A stretch of DNA of 5,507 nucleotides from Rickettsiales bacterium (GTDB lineage: Bacteria > Pseudomonadota > Alphaproteobacteria > Rickettsiales > JANQQO01), in the NCBI GenBank assembly GCA_028289305.1, contig JANQQO010000060.1, positions 1 through 5,507 of the forward strand, written 5' to 3'. The translations under genes and the position numbers were made by a program. The notes beneath the pieces are model-generated. The model made no database searches, had not been told where the DNA came from, and saw nothing but the letters and a program-made list of their open reading frames with translations. Every line of letters begins with the position of its first letter. Position 1 is the stretch's first letter. Of this stretch, positions 5,088 through 5,507 are shown in pieces.

Positions 5088-5507
5088 TGTTCTGGCCGAG
5101 TGTGGAGGATATGCATAGTTTTTACAGCACGCCGCTGGGCGGGCTGATGTGCCGCAATCTGCGCCAGCATATTCGCACGCTATGGCCGCATGCGGTGGAT
5201 GATGCAGCCGCGCATTTGCAGGATCGCGTGGTGGGGATTGGCTATACCACGCCGTATCTGATCCCGTTTTTAGCGGTGCCGGAGGAGAAGGATACGCCGC
5301 TGGTGATTTCCCTCTCGCCCGCGGGGCAGGGCGTGCTGAAATGGCCGGTGGAAAAGCCGAACCGCTCAGCACTGACGCTGGAGACGCTGCTGCCGCTGCC
5401 GGAAGAATCGGTGGATCGCGTGTTGCTGATTCATGCGCTGGAATTCACCGAGCATGCGAGTTCCTTGCTGCGCGAAGTGTGGCGGGTGCTGCGTGGAAGC
5501 GGGAAAT
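5087..5507 (+). CDS. Class I SAM-dependent methyltransferase, N-terminal part (runs off right edge)
   Basis: The first 140 codons are visible. The N-terminus (DMHSFYSTPLGGLMCRNLRQ, residues 8-27) matches the alphaproteobacterial methyltransferase family whose members start with an FY-x-TPLG motif. VVGIGYTTPYLIPFL (48-62) occupies the place of motif I; its glycine pattern (GIGYTTP) is looser than the usual GxGxG but is how I recall this family. The segment QGVLKWPVEKPNRSALTLET (81-100) is followed by LPLPEESVDRVLLIHALEF (102-120) and LLREVWRVLRGSGK (127-140), the typical methyltransferase strand-4/helix region with the conserved REVWRVL. The catalytic target is unknown; the family is often next to gloB in alphaproteobacteria (from memory, and outside this window). 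It overlaps the yggS stop by one base, so the two are translationally coupled. Confidence 0.87.
   Translation, partial: MFWPSVEDMHSFYSTPLGGLMCRNLRQHIRTLWPHAVDDAAAHLQDRVVGIGYTTPYLIPFLAVPEEKDTPLVISLSPAGQGVLKWPVEKPNRSALTLETLLPLPEESVDRVLLIHALEFTEHASSLLREVWRVLRGSGK

Noticed and set aside
4986..5372. A 128-codon minus-strand frame
   Set aside because: It is antisense across the yggS-methyltransferase junction and is low-complexity (Pro/Ala/Arg-rich), as expected for a shadow.
1..5507. Mobile elements, CRISPR arrays, tRNA or rRNA genes
   Set aside because: No transposase or integrase motifs, no regularly spaced repeat-spacer pattern, no cloverleaf or rRNA signatures were seen on either strand.

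Overview
The window looks like a chromosomal segment of a Gram-negative alphaproteobacterium. Three things point there: the leucyl-tRNA synthetase N-terminus has the cysteine-less, alphaproteobacterial-style form; a DUF3576 lipoprotein gene lies directly upstream of leuS; and a yggS gene is followed by the methyltransferase family often seen beside it in that class. A secreted outer-membrane porin confirms an outer membrane. The genus cannot be told from the sequence alone; a moderate-GC lineage is likely.

Layout. Positions 1-1273 (minus strand) hold a DUF3576 lipoprotein gene followed 24 bp later by the first 243 codons of leuS, which runs off the left edge. Positions 1274-1424 are a short spacer with G-rich heptad repeats and a 12-bp direct repeat. 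Positions 1425-2228 (minus) encode a 267-residue cytoplasmic-looking protein I do not recognise; it is clearly more AT-rich than its neighbours, starts with GTG, and has a striking inverted repeat in its leader. A strong rho-independent terminator at 2335-2365 separates it from the porin gene (2392-3552, minus), which has a clear signal peptide and a C-terminal phenylalanine. Positions 3553-3790 form a 238-bp regulatory spacer with an unusual cluster of ACGT cores. Positions 3791-4393 (minus) encode a divergent thiamine-phosphate-synthase/TenI-superfamily protein. Diverging from it on the plus strand are yggS (4413-5087), the PLP-homeostasis protein, and a one-base-overlapping class I SAM-dependent methyltransferase gene (from 5087) that runs off the right edge.

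How the genes fit together. The TenI-like, yggS, DUF3576 and leuS genes are, from memory of alphaproteobacterial genomes, commonly close neighbours. Here the porin and the unrecognised gene sit between the two halves, so this is probably a housekeeping neighbourhood opened by an insertion or rearrangement. The TenI-like and yggS genes start about 19 bp apart and probably share an overlapping divergent promoter region. No tRNA, rRNA, CRISPR array, insertion sequence or phage gene was seen. The best candidates for undescribed biology are the unknown AT-rich gene with its leader hairpin, and the ACGT-core cluster shared by two promoter regions.
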